From Paracidovorax wautersii (lineage in GTDB: Bacteria; Pseudomonadota; Gammaproteobacteria; Burkholderiales; Burkholderiaceae_C), in NCBI GenBank assembly GCA_009912175.1, contig WNDQ01000001.1:1-64000 (forward strand): 64,000 nt of DNA, written 5' to 3'. A program made the position numbers and the translations under genes. The notes beneath the pieces were generated by a model. That model was not told where the DNA came from. It did not search any database and worked only from the letters and a program-made list of their open reading frames with translations. Positions within the stretch are counted from its first letter, which is position 1. Each line of letters opens with the position of its first letter. Below, piece by piece: positions 52,230 through 61,137 of this stretch.

Positions 52230-52471
52230 AGCTGATCTTTGCCGAGGCGGCCTGGGAGGACTATCTCCACTGGCAAAAGCACGACCGGCGCATGGTCGAG
52301 CGCATCAACAAGCTGATCCGCGAAACCCAGCGCGAACCCTTTGCCGGCGTCGGCAAACCCGAGCCGCTCAAACACGCGCTTGCCGGTTTCTGGTCACGCC
52401 GCATCACCGATGAGCATCGCCTGGTCTACAAGGTCGAGGGCGACGCGCTGCTGATCGCCCAGCTCCGCTAA
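52226..52471 (+). CDS. yoeB: Toxin YoeB, missing its last three residues
   Basis: An 81-residue RelE-fold ribosome-dependent mRNA interferase, beginning MKLIFAEAAWEDYLHWQKHD. The glutamate and arginine catalytic residues are present (GKPEPLKHALAGFWSRRITDEHRLVYKV region). The chain ends QLR at a TAA (52469-52471), but the next codons in frame are CAC TAC TGA. Family proteins end R-Y/F-H-Y, so the TAA replaces the tyrosine codon and the terminal His and Tyr, needed for cleavage, are lost. The toxin is therefore probably inactive unless the stop is read through or is a base-call error. Confidence 0.88.
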   Translation: MKLIFAEAAWEDYLHWQKHDRRMVERINKLIRETQREPFAGVGKPEPLKHALAGFWSRRITDEHRLVYKVEGDALLIAQLR

Positions 52472-52684
52472 CACTACTGATCCGCGCAGCCAAGCCGCCC
52501 TTGGGCGCAAGCGGCACACACGCAGGCCCGGTCTTGCTGGCTCTGCGGGATTCGTGCAAGGCAGTCCTCGGTCAACACCGTGTGCCGGCACCAGCAATCC
52601 GCCTCGAAGGAGCCTGCCGCCGCAACGCCGCAGCCATTGGGGCCGCCGCACAGAGGACAGTCGAGCTACCGCAGCAGCACCGGG

Positions 52685-53194
52685 TCAGAGCGGGCGACCG
52701 AGCCGCTTTTCGATGACACGCCGTTCCCAATCCGGGCCCAGACCCCAGTCCGGTCCCCACAGCCGTACCGCGCGCACCAGCAGCATCACGCCCCAGATGC
52801 CCGCGACCCAGGCCATCCAGCCGCGCGAGGCATGGAAGCCGAGGTGCACCACGGCCCACAGCACCAGCAGCGCGAGGTACACCGCCAGGCTGCGGTAAAA
52901 GCGCCGGAGTCGGCGCACATAGTCGAAGGCCTCCTGCTCCTGGCGCAAGGCCAGGTGGTCGACGGCAGGTGCGGAGGCTGGAGAGACGGGCGAATCGGTA
53001 GCGGTCATGGCAAGCTCCTGGGGTTGCAGTTCGGTGAAATCCACTTCGAACACCGCCGCCAGACTCTTGTAGGACTCGACACTGCCGGCATGACCCGCTT
53101 CGATGCGCTGGACCGTGCGCAGGCTCAGGCCACTGGCATCAGCCAACTGCTGCTGCGACCAGCCGCGCCTCAACCGAAATTTCTGAACCTGCAT
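52685..53194 (-). CDS. XRE-type helix-turn-helix protein with a two-helix membrane domain
   Basis: A 169-residue protein. Residues 1-60 form a Cro/C1-type DNA-binding domain (KFRLRRGWSQQQLADASGLS, then SLRTVQRIEAG). After a linker, two membrane helices follow (about 105-122, SLAVYLALLVLWAVVHLGF, and 128-145, WMAWVAGIWGVMLLVRAV), with a basic tail. This is the 2TM-domain layout of membrane-anchored HTH proteins of unknown target. No partner gene is obvious. The 213 bases between it and yoeB contain nothing recognisable. Confidence 0.8.
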   Translation of the reverse strand: MQVQKFRLRRGWSQQQLADASGLSLRTVQRIEAGHAGSVESYKSLAAVFEVDFTELQPQELAMTATDSPVSPASAPAVDHLALRQEQEAFDYVRRLRRFYRSLAVYLALLVLWAVVHLGFHASRGWMAWVAGIWGVMLLVRAVRLWGPDWGLGPDWERRVIEKRLGRPL

Positions 53195-53327
53195 GGGCTG
53201 CTCCTGACTTGTCCCTGGGGGCGATCAACGGTGGAGCCTCAGCATCGCCCAGCAGGCATTGTCGCGCCACGACACGGGGACGTCACGAGGACGACAGGGG
53301 CCCGCCAACCTGCGACATTCAGACGAC

Positions 53328-53357
53328 GGCAGCGCCACAGGCGCTTCGGGGGGCGTC
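53328..53357. repeat. Dispersed GC-rich intergenic repeat, copy 3 (short)
   Basis: GCGCCACAGGCGCTTCGG followed by GGGGCGTC matches the right-hand part of the copies at 20041-20063 and 30451-30476 with one change (CAC for CGC). It ends 3 bases before the tldD stop codon, again at the 3' end of a minus-strand gene. Confidence 0.75.
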
Positions 53358-53360
53358 CAT

Positions 53361-54833
53361 CTATGCGGTTCCGCCCACCGTCATGCCCTCGATGCGCAGC
53401 GTGGGCTGGCCCACGCCCACGGGCACGCTCTGGCCTTCCTTGCCGCAGACGCCGACGCCGGAGTCCAGCGCCAGGTCGTTGCCGATCATGCTGACGTGCT
53501 TGAGCGACTCGGGGCCGCTGCCGACGATGGTGGCGCCCTTGACGGGGTACTGGATCTGGCCGTTTTCCACCCAGTAGGCTTCGCTGGCCGAGAACACGAA
53601 CTTGCCCGAGGTGATGTCGACCTGGCCGCCGCCGAAATTGACGGCGTACAGGCCCTTCTTGATGCTGGCGACGATTTCCTTCGGGTCCTTGTCGCCGGCC
53701 AGCATGTAGGTGTTGGTCATGCGCGGCATGGGCAGGTGGGCGTAGCTTTCGCGCCGGCCGTTGCCGGTGGCGGCCACGCCCATCAGGCGCGCGTTCATGG
53801 CGTCCTGGATGTAGCCCTTGAGGATGCCGTCTTCGATGAGCACGTTGCGCTGGCTGGCGTGGCCTTCGTCGTCGACGTTGAGCGAGCCGCGGCGGTCGGC
53901 GATGGTGCCGTCGTCGAGCACGGTCACGCCCTTGGCGGCCACGCGCTGTCCGATCATGCCGGCAAAGGCGCTGGAGCCCTTGCGGTTGAAGTCGCCCTCC
54001 AGGCCATGGCCGACGGCCTCGTGCAGCAGCACGCCGGGCCAGCCCGGGCCTAGCACCACGGTCATGGCGCCGGCCGGCGCGGGGCGCGCGTCGAGGTTGG
54101 TGACGGCGGCGTGCACGGCCTGGCGGGCGTAGGTTTCGATCTGCTCGTCGGTGAAGTAGGCCAGGCCAAAACGCCCGCCGCCACCCGAGGAGCCGACTTC
54201 ACGCCGCACCTGCCCGCCGTCCGTGCGCTCGGCGATGACGGTGACGGACAGGCGCACCAGCGGCCGCACGTCGGCCGCCAGAGTGCCGTCGGCCCGCGCC
54301 ACGAGCACCACGTCGTATTCGCTGGCCAGGCCGGCCATGACCTGCTTGACGCGGGGGTCGAGCGCCCGCGCGATGCGTTCGGTCTTTTCGAGCAGTTGGA
54401 CTTTGTCGGTGCTGTCGAGCGTGGCGATGGGGTCGATGGCGCCGTAGAGGTCGCGGCTCTTGGCGATCTTGCGCGCGCCGACGCGGGTTTTCTTGGACTG
54501 GCCGGCGCTGCCGATGCTGCGCACGGTGCGCGCGGCGTCGAGCAGCGAGGCCATGGAAATGTCGTCCGAATATGCAAACGCCGTCTTTTCGCCGCTGACC
54601 GCGCGCACACCGACGCCCTGGTCGATGCTGAAGCTGCCGGTCTTGACGATGCCTTCTTCCAGGCTCCAGCCTTCGCTGCGTGTGTACTGGAAGTACAGGT
54701 CGGCGTCGTCGACCTGGTGGGTGCGGATTTCACCGAGCACGCGGCTCAGGTGGGATTCGTCCAGCCCGAAGGGCGTGAGCAGCAGGTCCTGGGCCGTGGC
54801 CAGGCGTTGGAGCGTGGGTTCGCGAGCGATCAT
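53361..54833 (-). CDS. tldD: Metalloprotease TldD
   Basis: A 490-residue protein, half of the TldD/TldE zinc protease that trims modified peptides and CcdA-type antitoxins. The zinc motif HEAVGHGLEGD is at about residues 265-275, with a C-terminal cysteine in DSGVGVCGKEGQSVPVGVGQP. The N-terminal part has DADLYFQYTRSEGWSLEEG. The start at 54833 (MIAREPTLQRLATA) fits the family, and the open frame further upstream has no homology. A short dispersed repeat adjoins its stop. Confidence 0.95.
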   Translation of the reverse strand: MIAREPTLQRLATAQDLLLTPFGLDESHLSRVLGEIRTHQVDDADLYFQYTRSEGWSLEEGIVKTGSFSIDQGVGVRAVSGEKTAFAYSDDISMASLLDAARTVRSIGSAGQSKKTRVGARKIAKSRDLYGAIDPIATLDSTDKVQLLEKTERIARALDPRVKQVMAGLASEYDVVLVARADGTLAADVRPLVRLSVTVIAERTDGGQVRREVGSSGGGGRFGLAYFTDEQIETYARQAVHAAVTNLDARPAPAGAMTVVLGPGWPGVLLHEAVGHGLEGDFNRKGSSAFAGMIGQRVAAKGVTVLDDGTIADRRGSLNVDDEGHASQRNVLIEDGILKGYIQDAMNARLMGVAATGNGRRESYAHLPMPRMTNTYMLAGDKDPKEIVASIKKGLYAVNFGGGQVDITSGKFVFSASEAYWVENGQIQYPVKGATIVGSGPESLKHVSMIGNDLALDSGVGVCGKEGQSVPVGVGQPTLRIEGMTVGGTA

Positions 54834-54922
54834 GGTGTCATTGTAGGGACAGGTGACGGACTTCACCGAAGTTCCAACCGCGCTCGGCAGTCGCCCCGCA
54901 AACCAAGCCTCGCGGTGGTCCT

Positions 54923-55044
54923 GATCGGTCAACGAAGGGGGAAGCTGCCGCCGTCCATGTCCTCCTGCACCGGCCTTTGGCCGGCGCATTCCCCCTTTTC
55001 CCCCTTTACTTACCGGCGGCAGCTTCCCCCTTCGCCGACCGATC
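54923..55044. repeat. 122-base element with 31-base terminal inverted repeats
   Basis: Between tldD and rodA, 54923-54953 and 55014-55044 are inverted repeats of 31 bases differing at only two positions. The inner 21 bases pair perfectly, and the outer ends read GATCGGTC. The 60-base centre contains a small hairpin CCGGCC-TTT-GGCCGG (54970-54984) and pyrimidine runs. It has no coding content. It looks like a palindromic repeat or MITE-like element; no clear target duplication was seen. Confidence 0.75.
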
Positions 55045-55083
55045 CATGCGCACAAGGGGTCGGCCATTCGTCCACGGCGGCGG

Positions 55084-56238
55084 TCACGTCTGCATCAATC
55101 GTTTACTGCGCGCCACCGACATCAAGATCCCCAGTCCCAGCCCCAGCGTGACCATGGCGGTGCCGCCGTAGCTGATGAAGGGCAGCGGCACGCCTACCAC
55201 GGGCAGGATGCCGATCACCATGCCGACGTTGACGAAGGTGTAGGTGAAAAAGATGAGCGTGATCGCTCCCGCCAGCATGCGCGAGAACAGGTTGGGCGCT
55301 TCCGCCGCGATGATCAGTCCACGTACGATGAGGAACAGGAAGCACAGCAGCAGCGTGACGTTGCCGATCAGCCCGAATTCTTCCGAATAGGCGGCAAAAA
55401 CGAAGTCGGTGGTGCGCTCGGGGATGAATTCCAGGTGGGTCTGCGTGCCCTGCAGAAAGCCCTTGCCCCAGACCCCGCCCGAGCCGATGGCGATCATGCC
55501 CTGGATGATGTGAAAGCCCTTGCCCAGCGGGTCGCTGAACGGGTCGAGCAGCGTGCACACGCGGTGGCGCTGGTACTCGTGCAGGAAGGGCCAGACCACG
55601 TCGGGCTGGCAGATGTCCGGGCCGCTCCACACCAGGGCGATGATGCCCACGCCGCCCAGCAGCACGGGCGGCAGGATCAGCTTCCAGCTCAGGCCCGCGA
55701 AGAACAGCACGCCCAGGCCGGCGGCCAGCACCAGCAGCGAGGTGCCCAGGTCGGGCTGCTTCATGATCAGGCCCACGGGCACCAGGAGGATGGCGCCGGC
55801 GACGATGAAGTCCAGCGGCCGCAACTGCCCCTCGCGGCGCTGGAACCACCAGGCCAGCATCAGCGGCAGGGCGATCTTGAGGATTTCGCTGGGCTGGATT
55901 TCGGTGCCGACGTTGAGCCAGCGCGTCGCGCCCTTCTTGGTCACGCCGAACAGCGCGACCGCCACCAGCAGCACCACGCCCACGGTGTAGAGCGGCACGG
56001 CCAGTTGCATCCAGCGCTGCGGCGTGATCTGCGCGGCCACGAACATGATGCCGATGGCGATCAGCGCATTGCGCCCGTGCATGACAAAACGCGTGCCATG
56101 GTCGAAGCCGCTGGAATACATGGTGACCATGCCGATGGTCACGAGCAGGCCGATGGCCAGCAGCAGCCACCAGTCGTAGCCCTGGAAGACGGGCAGCACG
56201 CGGCGCCACAGCGGAGGTTGGTTGAAGGCGACAGCCAT
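55084..56238 (-). CDS. rodA: Rod shape-determining protein RodA (peptidoglycan glycosyltransferase)
   Basis: A 384-residue SEDS-family membrane protein of the elongasome, polymerising glycan strands with PBP2. It has about ten helices, the characteristic PSEILKIALPLMLAW, the periplasmic catalytic-loop region IPERTTDFVFAAYSEEFG and the late LPFISYGGTAMVTLG. The start at 56238 (MAVAFNQPPLWRR) is typical; the frame is open 147 bases upstream but low-quality there. The gene for PBP2, often adjacent, is not upstream here. Confidence 0.94.
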   Translation of the reverse strand: MAVAFNQPPLWRRVLPVFQGYDWWLLLAIGLLVTIGMVTMYSSGFDHGTRFVMHGRNALIAIGIMFVAAQITPQRWMQLAVPLYTVGVVLLVAVALFGVTKKGATRWLNVGTEIQPSEILKIALPLMLAWWFQRREGQLRPLDFIVAGAILLVPVGLIMKQPDLGTSLLVLAAGLGVLFFAGLSWKLILPPVLLGGVGIIALVWSGPDICQPDVVWPFLHEYQRHRVCTLLDPFSDPLGKGFHIIQGMIAIGSGGVWGKGFLQGTQTHLEFIPERTTDFVFAAYSEEFGLIGNVTLLLCFLFLIVRGLIIAAEAPNLFSRMLAGAITLIFFTYTFVNVGMVIGILPVVGVPLPFISYGGTAMVTLGLGLGILMSVARSKRLMQT

Positions 56239-56428
56239 GGTCGGCGAACGAGGAACGCGATGGGGAAACGAGCAGCGGACGGCGCGTGGGCCGGCTCCGC
56301 AAGGCGCCCGGCACCCATGGGTGGGCAACCAGGCCGGGCGCAAGCCCGGGCCGTGATTATCGGACGCGGCCGGCGCCAGCGGCAAGAAGGCCGGAATGGA
56401 TGCCCGCCAACTGGTGCATCATCGCCGC

Positions 56429-57051
56429 ATGACCGCCGCCCGCCCGCCCGCCCGCCCGCCACGCACCTGCTCTACCTGCACGGTTTTCGTTCCTCGCCCC
56501 AGTCCATGAAGGCACGCAAGGTGGCCGCGCGCGTGGCCGAACGCCACCCGGGCGTCTTGCTCTGGTGCCCGCAACTGCCGCCCTCCCCGCGCCAGGCGCT
56601 GGCGCAGGTGCTGGACGGCACGGCGGATTGGCCGGCCGAGCGCATGGCGGTGATCGGATCGTCGCTCGGCGGTTTCTACGCCAGTGCCGTGGCGGCCGAG
56701 CGCGGCTGCCGCGCGGCGCTGGTCAACCCGGCCGTGGCGCCGGCGCGCGATCTGGCACGCTACATCGGCGAGCAGACGCAGTGGCATGACCCGGCCGAGC
56801 GTTTCTTTTTCCAGCCGGCCTTCATCGACGAGCTGGACGCCATCGCCACACGCACCCGCGCGCTGGAGGGCACGGCCCCGCCGCCCACGTTCGCGCTGAT
56901 CGCCAAGGGCGACGAGGTGCTGGACTGGCGCGAGATGGTCGCGCGTTATCCGTCGGCGGCGATCCGCCTGCTCGAAGGCGGCGACCATGCGGTGAGCGAC
57001 TTCGACGACCACATCGACGCGCTGTTCGCCTTTCTCGATCTGGCGGCCTAG
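56429..57051 (+). CDS. YqiA-like alpha/beta hydrolase (esterase), start out of frame across a GCCC repeat
   Basis: The protein LLYLHGFRSSPQSMKARKVA through the end at 57051 (about 200 residues) matches YqiA-type esterases, with nucleophile serine in VIGSSLGGFYAS, the aspartate in AKGDEVLDW and the histidine in LEGGDHAVSDF. The only suitable ATG (56429) is one frame off. Between it and LLYLHGF lies (GCCC)5 (56438-56457), and one more unit (or two fewer) would give MTAARPPARPPATHLLYLHG in frame, 208 residues. A GTG at 56353 is in frame but gives an atypical 33-residue arginine-rich lead. The gene may be phase-variable or the repeat miscounted. Confidence 0.75.
56438..56460 (+). repeat. Tetranucleotide tract (GCCC)5 at the start of the yqiA-like gene
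   Basis: Five full GCCC units (56438-56457) plus GCC. The tract falls between the ATG at 56429 and the conserved coding region, and its unit length is not a multiple of three, so changes in copy number switch the reading frame. Confidence 0.85.
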
Positions 57052-57059
57052 GCCCTGGT

Positions 57060-57998
57060 TCACATCAGCACATAGTCCTGCGGCTCGGCCTCGGGCAGCA
57101 GCGGCTCGCCCACGGCCTCGCGCAGGTTGTTCTCGATGCCGCGCGACAAGGCATCGAGCGCCAGGTCGTTGAGCTCGGTCCCGAAGAGCTGCTCGATCTC
57201 GGCACCCAGCGCTTCCAGCGCAAAGAAGATGTAGGCAATGAAGGCGACGATGACCGGCGTCATCGGCTCGATCGCATCGATCAGACCGAAGGGCAACAGC
57301 ACGCAGTAGAAATAGACGGTGCGGTGGATGATGACCGAGTAGGGAAACGGAATGGGCGTGGAGGCGATGCGCTCGCAGCCGCCCAGGGCTTCGCCCAGCC
57401 GGGCCAGGTGGCGCTCGAGCGCGGGGGCGAGCACCGGGTCGAGCCGGCCCTCGCGGCGGCGGTCGCGCAGCCACTCGCCGGCCATCAGCAGCAGCAGCGG
57501 CGGCTTGTGGCGGGCCCGGGCCACGCGCGCGGCATCGGCCGGCGCCAGCAGCCGGGCCATGTCGGCCGAGGGGTCCGTGCCGCGCAACTGGTGCCGCAGG
57601 GCATGCACGAAAGCCGCCAGCGTGAAGGCCAGTTCGCGCGCCGATCCCGCCGTGGCATCGGCGCGCGGCTCGGACGGTGCACCGTCGACCAGCGTGAGCG
57701 CCTGGCGCGCCAGGGCCCGCGTGTCCACCAGCAGGCTGCCCCAGAGCGTGCGCGCTTCCCAGTAGCGCGCGTAGGCCGTGCTGTTGCGAAAGCCCAGAAA
57801 GATGGCCAGCGTCAGGCCGATGAGCGAGAACGGCACGAAATTCAGCGGCACTTTCCACCACAGCAATTGCCCATGCAGGTGCGTGACCAGGGCCGCCAGC
57901 GCGGTGGTGATGAACAGCTGCGGCAGGATGCTGCGCAGGATGGGGCCGCGCACGACAAACAGCATGCGCAGCCAGTTGAGATGGGGTCGGACGATCAT
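57060..57998 (-). CDS. Bestrophin family ion channel (UPF0187)
   Basis: A 312-residue inner-membrane protein beginning MIVRPHLNWLRMLFVVRG. The N-terminal and middle hydrophobic segments (SILPQLFITTALAALVTH, PFSLIGLTLAIFLGFRNSTAYARYWEAR) and the late IPFPYSVIIHRTVYFYCVLLPFGLID and PVIVAFIAYIFFALEALG match bacterial bestrophins, pentameric channels for small ions. The start has no strong ribosome binding site. It is convergent with the esterase and divergent from the exonuclease gene; no functional link is evident. Confidence 0.9.
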   Translation of the reverse strand: MIVRPHLNWLRMLFVVRGPILRSILPQLFITTALAALVTHLHGQLLWWKVPLNFVPFSLIGLTLAIFLGFRNSTAYARYWEARTLWGSLLVDTRALARQALTLVDGAPSEPRADATAGSARELAFTLAAFVHALRHQLRGTDPSADMARLLAPADAARVARARHKPPLLLLMAGEWLRDRRREGRLDPVLAPALERHLARLGEALGGCERIASTPIPFPYSVIIHRTVYFYCVLLPFGLIDAIEPMTPVIVAFIAYIFFALEALGAEIEQLFGTELNDLALDALSRGIENNLREAVGEPLLPEAEPQDYVLM

Positions 57999-58112
57999 CG
58001 TGAGGACGCTGCCGGCCCATGCCGGCAGCGCGCCTGGAATTTACTGCAGCCGCCGCCCGGGCGCCAGCCGGCGCCGCAGCGGCACCCAGGCGGCGTGGGA
58101 CAATACCGCCCC

Positions 58113-60188
58113 ATGTACGCACTCTATGAAGAAGCAGGCAAATTCCTGGCCGGACGCGTGATGTCCGAGGCCGAGTCCTCGGCGCAGATCGAGCTGGACT
58201 CGGGCAAACGGGTCAAGGTCAAGGCCGCCAACATCCTGCTCAAATTCGAAAACCCCTCACCCGCCGAGCTGATCGGCCAGGGCCAGGCCCTGTCCAGCGA
58301 CGTCGACCTGGCACTGGCCTGGGAATTTGCGCCGGAGGACGAATTCGGCTTTGCCGACCTCGCGCGCGACTACTTCCAGAACCCGCCCACGCTGGTCGAG
58401 CAGGCCGCCGCGCTGTTTGCGCTGTTCAACGCGCCGCATTACTTCCGCCGCGCCGGCAAGGGCCGCTTCAAGAAGGCGCCGCCCGAGATCCTGGCGCAGG
58501 CGCTGGCCGCCATCGAGAAAAAGCGCCTGATCGCCGAGCAGATCGCCCTCTGGGCCCAGGAACTGGCCTCCGGCACCTGCCCGGCGCCCGTGCGCGAGCA
58601 GCTCTACAAGATCCTGTTCCGCCCCGACAAGAACGCGCCCGAATACAAGGCCGTGGTCGAGGCCGCGCGCGCCACGCAGACCGCACCGCTGGCGCTGCTG
58701 CAGGCCGCGGGCGCCATCACTTCGCCCTACCAGTTCCACTGGCAGCGTTTCCTGTTCGACAACTTCCCCAAGGGCACGGGTTTTCCCAAGCTCACCGCGC
58801 CGCAGATCGCCGACGACCTGCCGGTGGCCGAGGGCGTCGAGGCCTTTTCCATCGACGACTCGCAGACCACCGAGATCGACGACGCCCTGTCCGTGCGCGG
58901 CCTGGGCAGCGGCCGTGTGGTGGTGGGCGTGCACATTGCCGCGCCCGGCCTGGCGCTGGCCGCGGGCGACGCGATCGACACGGTCGCGCGCAACCGGCTG
59001 TCCACCGTCTACATGCCCGGCTACAAGGTCACCATGCTGCCCGACGACGTGGTGCAGACCTACACGCTGGGCGAGGGCCAGACCCGTCCGGCGCTGTCAC
59101 TGTACGTGACCTTCGACGAGGCCACGCTGGCCGTCCAGGCCACCGAGACGCGGCTGGAGAAGGTGCACATCGCCGCCAACCTGCGCCACGACCAGATCGA
59201 GGACATCGTCACCGAAGCATGGCTCACGCAGCCCGGCTTCACGCATGCCGCGCCGCACGTGCCCGTGCCCATGCCGCGCGAACAACTGGCCTTTCTGTTC
59301 CGCCTGGCGCAAGACCTCAAGGCCCAGCGCGAAGTCGTGCGCGGCAAGCCCGAGAACTTCAACCGGCCGGACTACAACTTCCGCCTGATCGGCAACGACG
59401 GCCACGAGCCGACGGGCGATGAGGTGGTGCAAATCAGCGTGCGCCGCCGCGGTTCGCCGCTGGACCTGATCGTGGCCGAGGCCATGATCCTGGCCAACAG
59501 CACCTGGGGCCAGTGGCTGGCAGAATGCGGCGTGCCGGGCCTCTACCGCAGCCAGGCCAGCCTGGCGCCCGGCGTCAAGGTGCGCATGGGCACCAAGGCG
59601 CTGCCGCACGCGGGCATCGGCGTGCCGGCCTACGCCTGGAGCACCTCGCCGCTGCGCCGCTACGTCGACCTGGTCAACCAGTGGCAGATCATTGCCTGCG
59701 CGCGCCACGGCAAGACCGCGGCGCTGGCCGCGCCGTTCAAGCCCAAGGATGCGCAGCTGTTTGCCATCCTGTCGGGGTTCGACGCGGCCTACAGTGCCTA
59801 CAACGGCTACCAGTCGGGCATGGAGCGTTTCTGGACATTGCGTTATCTGCAGCAGAACGGCATCACCGAGCTGACCGCCAGCGTCATGAAGGAACGCCCC
59901 GAAGGCGGCTTCCTGGTGCGCGCCGACGACCTGCCGCTGGTGCTGCCCGTGCTGGGCGCGCAGAACCTGGCACGCGGCGAACGGCTGCGTGTGCGGCTGG
60001 GTGACATCGACCTCATCACGCTGGACGTGGGCGGCACGCTGATCGAGCGTTTCGGCAGCGAGAACCAGGTGCCCGTCGATGCCGCCGCCGAGGGCGATGA
60101 CGAGGACGAAGGCAGCGCCGGCCCGATCGCCATCGCCGTCGACGTCAACGAAGCCCCTGCCGGCGAAGACGCGCCCAGCGCCGCCTGA
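58113..60188 (+). CDS. RNB domain-containing exoribonuclease (RNase II family)
   Basis: A 691-residue protein. The RNB catalytic domain begins around residue 240 with SIDDSQTTEIDDALSVRG, whose aspartates bind the metals, and continues with HIAAPGLALAAGDAID and TSPLRRYVDLVNQWQI. The N-terminal 230 residues (MYALYEEAGKFLAGRVMSEA) are unlike the cold-shock domains of E. coli RNase R/II but typical of a betaproteobacterial branch. It would degrade RNA 3' to 5'. The C-terminal 40 residues are acidic. The ATG at 58113 is chosen by family start. It leads into aroE and mtgA on the same strand. Confidence 0.9.
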   Translation: MYALYEEAGKFLAGRVMSEAESSAQIELDSGKRVKVKAANILLKFENPSPAELIGQGQALSSDVDLALAWEFAPEDEFGFADLARDYFQNPPTLVEQAAALFALFNAPHYFRRAGKGRFKKAPPEILAQALAAIEKKRLIAEQIALWAQELASGTCPAPVREQLYKILFRPDKNAPEYKAVVEAARATQTAPLALLQAAGAITSPYQFHWQRFLFDNFPKGTGFPKLTAPQIADDLPVAEGVEAFSIDDSQTTEIDDALSVRGLGSGRVVVGVHIAAPGLALAAGDAIDTVARNRLSTVYMPGYKVTMLPDDVVQTYTLGEGQTRPALSLYVTFDEATLAVQATETRLEKVHIAANLRHDQIEDIVTEAWLTQPGFTHAAPHVPVPMPREQLAFLFRLAQDLKAQREVVRGKPENFNRPDYNFRLIGNDGHEPTGDEVVQISVRRRGSPLDLIVAEAMILANSTWGQWLAECGVPGLYRSQASLAPGVKVRMGTKALPHAGIGVPAYAWSTSPLRRYVDLVNQWQIIACARHGKTAALAAPFKPKDAQLFAILSGFDAAYSAYNGYQSGMERFWTLRYLQQNGITELTASVMKERPEGGFLVRADDLPLVLPVLGAQNLARGERLRVRLGDIDLITLDVGGTLIERFGSENQVPVDAAAEGDDEDEGSAGPIAIAVDVNEAPAGEDAPSAA

Positions 60189-60237
60189 CCCCGCCGTCCT
60201 GCCGACAACACCGCGCCCGCTTTCACGCCACCGCACC

Positions 60238-61095
60238 ATGACCGCACCTGACCAGTACCGCGTCCTCGGCCACCCGGTCGAGCACAGCAAGTCCCCGCTC
60301 ATCCACGCCCGCTTCGCCGAACTGACGGGCCAGGCCATCGCCTACGACCGCCTGCTCGTGCCGCTCGATGGCTTCGATGCCACCGTCGACTTCCTGCGCG
60401 CCACCGGCGTCAAGGGCTGCAACGTGACGCTGCCCTTCAAGGTCGAGGCCTTCGAGTACGCGCGCCGCCACGGCCGCGTGAGTGCGCGCGCCGAACTGGC
60501 CCAGGCCTGCAACCTGCTGGACTTTGCGGATGGCTCGGTGCTGGCCGACAACACCGACGGCATCGGCTTGGTGCACGACCTGCAGAACAACGCCGACTGC
60601 GCGCTGGCCGGACGCGATGTGCTGCTGATCGGCGCGGGCGGCGCGGCCGCCGGCTGCCTGGCGCCGTTCATCGAAGCGGCGCCGCGCCGCATCGTGGTCG
60701 CCAACCGCTCGCCCGACAAGGCCCAGGCCCTGGCTGAGCGGCACGCGGCGCTGGCACGCGAGCACGGCGTGGAGCTGGCCGCGCACGGCCTGCACGACGT
60801 GCCGGGCACTTTCCAGGTCGTCGTCAACGCCAGCGCCAGCAGCATCGCCGGCATCGCCGCGCCCGTGGCAGGCAGCGTGCTGGCGCCGCAGGCGCTGGTC
60901 GTCGACCTGATGTACGGCCCGGCCAGCCAGGGTTTTCTCGACTGGGGCCGCGGCCACGGCGCGCGCACGCGCGACGGCCTGGGCATGCTGGTCGAGCAGG
61001 CCGCCGAGGCCTTTGTGCAGTGGCGCGGCGTGCGCCCCGACAGCGCGCGTGTGCTGGCCAAGATGCAGGCGGCCTTGCAAAACCCGCGCGGCTGA
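60238..61095 (+). CDS. aroE: Shikimate dehydrogenase (NADP+)
   Basis: A 285-residue enzyme of aromatic amino acid synthesis reducing 3-dehydroshikimate. The substrate motif VEHSKSPLIHARFA (about residues 13-26), catalytic lysine in GCNVTLPFKVEAF, the aspartate in LADNTDGIGLVHD, and the NADP loop LLIGAGGAAAGCL are present. The start at 60238 (MTAPDQYRVLGHPVEHS) is normal. The gene lies 49 bases after the exonuclease and 42 before mtgA. Confidence 0.95.
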   Translation: MTAPDQYRVLGHPVEHSKSPLIHARFAELTGQAIAYDRLLVPLDGFDATVDFLRATGVKGCNVTLPFKVEAFEYARRHGRVSARAELAQACNLLDFADGSVLADNTDGIGLVHDLQNNADCALAGRDVLLIGAGGAAAGCLAPFIEAAPRRIVVANRSPDKAQALAERHAALAREHGVELAAHGLHDVPGTFQVVVNASASSIAGIAAPVAGSVLAPQALVVDLMYGPASQGFLDWGRGHGARTRDGLGMLVEQAAEAFVQWRGVRPDSARVLAKMQAALQNPRG

Positions 61096-61137
61096 TCTCC
61101 GGCTGCCAACCGCCCTCGTTTCGCGCCCGCCTCGCCC

